Part shown: piece after piece, positions 5,843-7,896 of the stretch | How the letters are laid out: every line of letters starts with the position of its first letter | Numbering within the stretch: position 1 is the stretch's first letter | Origin: an uncultured Oscillibacter sp. | GTDB lineage: Bacteria; Bacillota; Clostridia; Oscillospirales; Oscillospiraceae | Length of the DNA: 7,896 bases | Reading direction: 5' to 3' | Assembly (NCBI GenBank): GCA_937884915.1 | Contig: CALAAN010000311.1 | Span: 1 to 7,896 of the forward strand | Position numbers and translations under genes: made by a program | Notes under the pieces: generated by a model | What the model saw: the letters and a program-made list of their open reading frames with translations, nothing else | Database searches by the model: none | What the model was told of the DNA's origin: nothing

Positions 5843-6964
5843 ATGCCGCGTTTTGCCCGATGCGTATTCGCCGTTTTCCTTGCCGTTTCCTGCCTGACAA
5901 GTAATTTGACCTGTCAGGCCGCTGCACCCGAAACTTCCGCCGCCGCGTTCGTTTTGATGGAGGCGGGCAGCGGCCGGGTGTTGGTGTCGCGCAATGAAAC
6001 GCAGGAGCGCAGCATCGCGAGCACGACGAAGATCATGACCTGCTTGGTCGCGCTGGAGCACAGCGAACTCACGGAGAAGGTCACGGTCAAACGCGAGCAT
6101 TTGCGCGAGGGCTCGTCGATGTACCTTCTCGAGGGCGAAACGCTCACAATGGAAGAACTGCTCTACGGGCTGATGCTGCCGTCCGGCAACGACGCGGCGG
6201 AGTGCATCGCCGCCCACTGCGGCGGAAGCGGCGGCAGCGCGCAGTTCATTCAATGGATGAACGAAAAGGCGAAAGCCATCAGCATGGAGCACACATCGTT
6301 TGCCAATCCGAGCGGGCTCGATGAAGCGGGGCACAGCTCCTGTGCCCTCGATATGGCGCGCCTTGCGGCCTACGCCATGCAGAACCCGACGTTCGCGCGC
6401 ATCGTCTCGACGCGCACGGCGAGCGTCGGCACGCGCACAATGACGAACCACAATAAGCTGCTCGCGTCGTATTCCGGCTGTGTCGGCCTCAAGACCGGCT
6501 ACACCGGCGACGCGGGACGCACGCTCGTCACCTGTGCCGAGCGCGGCGGGATGCGCCTGATCGCCGTCACGCTGCACGACGGCAGCGACTGGGCGGATCA
6601 CGCGGCGCTCTACGACTACGGCTTTTCGGCGTACGCGCTCTCAAGCGGCGCGAAAAAGGGCGAGAGTTACGGCAGCGTGAGCGTCGATGGGCAGAGCGTG
6701 TCCGCCGTGGCGGTGGAGAGCTTTTACTATCCCACCGCGGAAAATGAAGCATTGAGCGTGCGCGCCGAGCTGCCGCAAACCGTGTCCGCCCCCGTGCAGA
6801 AGGGGCAAACACTCGGCACGCTCGTTATCTTCTGCGGCGAGACCGAGGTTGGGCGAGTCAACCTTGTCAGCGCGCGCAGCGTGCAGGTGCAGGAGGCGAA
6901 AAACGAAACCGCAAAAAACAAGTCGCTGGCGGAAAAGCTCTGGCAGTTTCTGTCGGCAAAGTAA
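5843..6964 (+). CDS. Secreted S11-family D-alanyl-D-alanine carboxypeptidase (low-molecular-mass PBP)
   Basis: Serine DD-carboxypeptidase that removes the terminal D-Ala from peptidoglycan stem peptides outside the membrane, limiting crosslinks. The 373 residues start with a signal peptide (hydrophobic core about 6-20, probable cleavage after CQA near residue 26). All three penicillin-binding motifs are present: SxxK as STTK at 60-63 with nucleophile Ser60, SxN as SGN at 114-116, and KTG at 217-219. HSSCALDMARLA is also typical. A C-terminal beta-rich domain (about 265-345) and a short amphipathic end (LAEKLWQFLSAK) could hold it at the membrane, as in PBP5-type enzymes. The ATG at 5843 follows AAGGAG (5830-5835) with a 7-nt spacer. 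By position between scpB and rluB it corresponds to B. subtilis dacB (spore cortex PBP5*), but dacF or dacA kinship cannot be separated by eye, so no symbol is given. Confidence 0.95.
   Translation: MPRFARCVFAVFLAVSCLTSNLTCQAAAPETSAAAFVLMEAGSGRVLVSRNETQERSIASTTKIMTCLVALEHSELTEKVTVKREHLREGSSMYLLEGETLTMEELLYGLMLPSGNDAAECIAAHCGGSGGSAQFIQWMNEKAKAISMEHTSFANPSGLDEAGHSSCALDMARLAAYAMQNPTFARIVSTRTASVGTRTMTNHNKLLASYSGCVGLKTGYTGDAGRTLVTCAERGGMRLIAVTLHDGSDWADHAALYDYGFSAYALSSGAKKGESYGSVSVDGQSVSAVAVESFYYPTAENEALSVRAELPQTVSAPVQKGQTLGTLVIFCGETEVGRVNLVSARSVQVQEAKNETAKNKSLAEKLWQFLSAK
5892..5919. repeat. 8-bp inverted repeat in the signal-peptide coding region
   Basis: GCCTGACA at 5892-5899 and TGTCAGGC at 5912-5919 are perfect reverse complements with a 12-base spacer. 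They begin about 50 nt into the carboxypeptidase gene, in a locally AT-richer stretch that codes for the signal peptide. It may form an mRNA hairpin early in the gene or be chance. Confidence 0.35.
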
Positions 6965-6977
6965 AGGAGGGATCGAC

Positions 6978-7688
6978 CTGGCCGAAGCAAGAATTCAAAA
7001 GCTCATCGCCGAATCGGGGCTCTGCTCCCGGCGCACTGCCGAGCAGTGGATCGCCGCGGGGCGCGTGCGCGTGAACGGCGAGACCGCGTTCATCGGGCAG
7101 AAGGCCGACCCTGAAGTCGATGAGATCACCGTCGACGGCAAGCCGCTCGCGCGGGAAGGACAGAAGCGCTACCTGATGCTCAACAAGCCGCGCGGCTACG
7201 TCTGCACGCTCTCTGACGAAAAGGGGCGAAAGACGGTCGCCGAGCTCGTCAAGGACTGCGGCGCGCGCGTCTATCCTGTCGGGCGGCTCGACCTCGACTC
7301 CGAGGGGCTGCTGCTTTTGACGAACGACGGCGAATGGATGCAGCATATGCTGCATCCGCGCTACGAGGTGAACAAAACCTACGAGGTCAGCATCGCAGGC
7401 GAGGTCAGGGGAGCAGCGGAAGCGCTCGCTCAAATGACGCAGCTCGACGGCGAGCCCATCCGGCCCGCGCAGGTGCGCGTGCTGCGGCAGGGGAGGGACA
7501 CCGCCGTTCTCTCCATCACCATCCATGAAGGGAAAAACCGGCAGATCCGACGCATGTGCGCCGCCGCCGGATTACACGTCAAGCGCTTAAAGCGCGTGCA
7601 GGAGCATGCGCTGAGGCTCGGGAGTCTTCCCGTCGGCGCGTGGCGCGATCTAACGGAGCAGGAGCTCCAGGCAACAAAATCAAAGTAA
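6978..7688 (+). CDS. rluB: RsuA/RluB-family rRNA pseudouridine synthase, likely CTG start
   Basis: Enzyme that isomerises a uridine in ribosomal RNA (in RluB, 23S rRNA near position 2605) to pseudouridine. An N-terminal S4 RNA-binding domain (ARIQKLIAESGLCSRRTAEQW, then GRVRVNGE) leads to the catalytic domain. This has YLMLNKPRGYVCT, the active-site motif GRLDLDSEGLLLLTND (catalytic Asp105), and the late block EGKNRQIRRMCAAAGLHVKRLKR. From CTG at 6978 it has 236 residues, normal for the family. A strong AGGAGG (6965-6970) sits exactly 7 nt before that CTG. No ATG, GTG or TTG exists nearby in frame: the next upstream option (TTG 6849) would overlap the previous gene by over 100 bp, and downstream starts would cut the S4 domain. 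It lies 13 bp after the carboxypeptidase gene. RsuA-type specificity for 16S rRNA is less likely given context, but cannot be excluded. Confidence 0.94.
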   Translation: MAEARIQKLIAESGLCSRRTAEQWIAAGRVRVNGETAFIGQKADPEVDEITVDGKPLAREGQKRYLMLNKPRGYVCTLSDEKGRKTVAELVKDCGARVYPVGRLDLDSEGLLLLTNDGEWMQHMLHPRYEVNKTYEVSIAGEVRGAAEALAQMTQLDGEPIRPAQVRVLRQGRDTAVLSITIHEGKNRQIRRMCAAAGLHVKRLKRVQEHALRLGSLPVGAWRDLTEQELQATKSK

Positions 7689-7702
7689 CAGAGGACGATC
7701 TT

Positions 7703-7896
7703 ATGACGAAGAATATCTTACATAATATCGAAAAGAACATGAGCAGCTTTTCCAAGGGGCAGAAGCTCATCGCCCGCTTCATTCTGGAAAACTACGACAA
7801 GGCGGCGTTTATGACGGCCAGCAAGCTCGGAAAGACCGTGCAGGTCAGCGAGTCGACCGTCGTGCGCTTTGCAACGCAGCTCGGCTACGAGGGGTA
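7703..7896 (+). CDS. RpiR/MurR-family transcriptional regulator, 5' part
   Basis: Start of a DNA-binding regulator, cut by the right edge after 64 full codons. The visible part is the N-terminal HTH_6 domain of RpiR-type proteins: a first helix region (FSKGQKLIARFILENYDKAA), then the helix-turn-helix MTASKLGKTVQVSESTVVRF and ATQLGYEG. In complete members a SIS sugar-phosphate-binding domain follows, through which they respond to phosphosugars such as N-acetylmuramate or other sugar phosphates; here that part is not visible. The ATG at 7703 follows AGAGGA (7690-7695) with a 7-nt spacer and lies 14 bp after rluB, so it is probably in the same operon. The ligand and targets cannot be told. Confidence 0.9.
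   Translation, partial: MTKNILHNIEKNMSSFSKGQKLIARFILENYDKAAFMTASKLGKTVQVSESTVVRFATQLGYEG

Noticed and set aside
5540..6601. A 353-codon minus-strand open frame across ytfJ and the carboxypeptidase gene
   Set aside because: It spans two clear + strand genes and their gap, and its composition (Arg, Ala, His) is typical of a shadow frame.
6849..6977. N-terminal extension of the pseudouridine synthase from TTG 6849
   Set aside because: It would overlap the carboxypeptidase gene by over 100 bp, has Arg/Lys-rich shadow composition and is not part of the family, while a strong ribosome binding site points to CTG 6978.

Overview
The window looks like chromosomal DNA from a GC-rich, endospore-forming Clostridia member, most plausibly Oscillospirales/Oscillospiraceae-like. 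This is inferred from a GerW/YtfJ sporulation gene beside a DUF2953 (YtfI-like) gene, an scpA-scpB pair followed by an S11 D-Ala-D-Ala carboxypeptidase and an RsuA/RluB-type pseudouridine synthase, strong Gram-positive Shine-Dalgarno sites, and use of GTG, TTG and probably CTG starts. Genus cannot be fixed from the sequence alone. All supported genes are on the + strand. The long minus-strand frames are GC-rich shadows.

Left part (1-2376): the end of a methionine-type ABC importer operon, metQ (3' part) - metN - metI, closed by a perfect 14-bp-stem terminator. Two things are odd here. The metQ reading frame shows the C-terminal third of a MetQ/NlpA domain followed in frame by about 100 residues of the N-terminal part of a MetQ domain, then a stop. 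The protein is therefore either a tandem fusion with a truncated second copy or a circular permutant. In addition, metN is split by a -1 frame change at a run of five C (837-841). One more C would restore a normal 336-residue MetN.

Middle (2377-2552): a 176-bp AT-rich intergenic region with an 8-bp inverted repeat, an 11-bp tandem repeat giving helically phased A-tracts, and a near-consensus extended -10 SigA-type promoter (TTGTCA-17-TGTTATAAT).

Right part (2553-7896): a compact co-directional gene run with gaps of 13-42 bp, probably one operon from that promoter. It encodes an M50 site-2-type membrane metalloprotease, ScpA and ScpB (condensin partners of SMC), a DUF2953 membrane protein, GerW/YtfJ, a secreted S11 D-Ala-D-Ala carboxypeptidase, an RluB-type 23S rRNA pseudouridine synthase with a likely CTG start, and the beginning of an RpiR/MurR-type regulator that runs off the window. 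The set combines chromosome segregation, cell-wall and spore-envelope maturation and ribosome modification. It resembles the scpA-scpB ... dacB ... rluB neighbourhood of Bacillus subtilis combined with the ytfI-ytfJ pair.

I see no phage, IS element, CRISPR array, tRNA or rRNA, and no clear new system. The strongest leads are the MetQ architecture, the metN frameshift and the CTG start.
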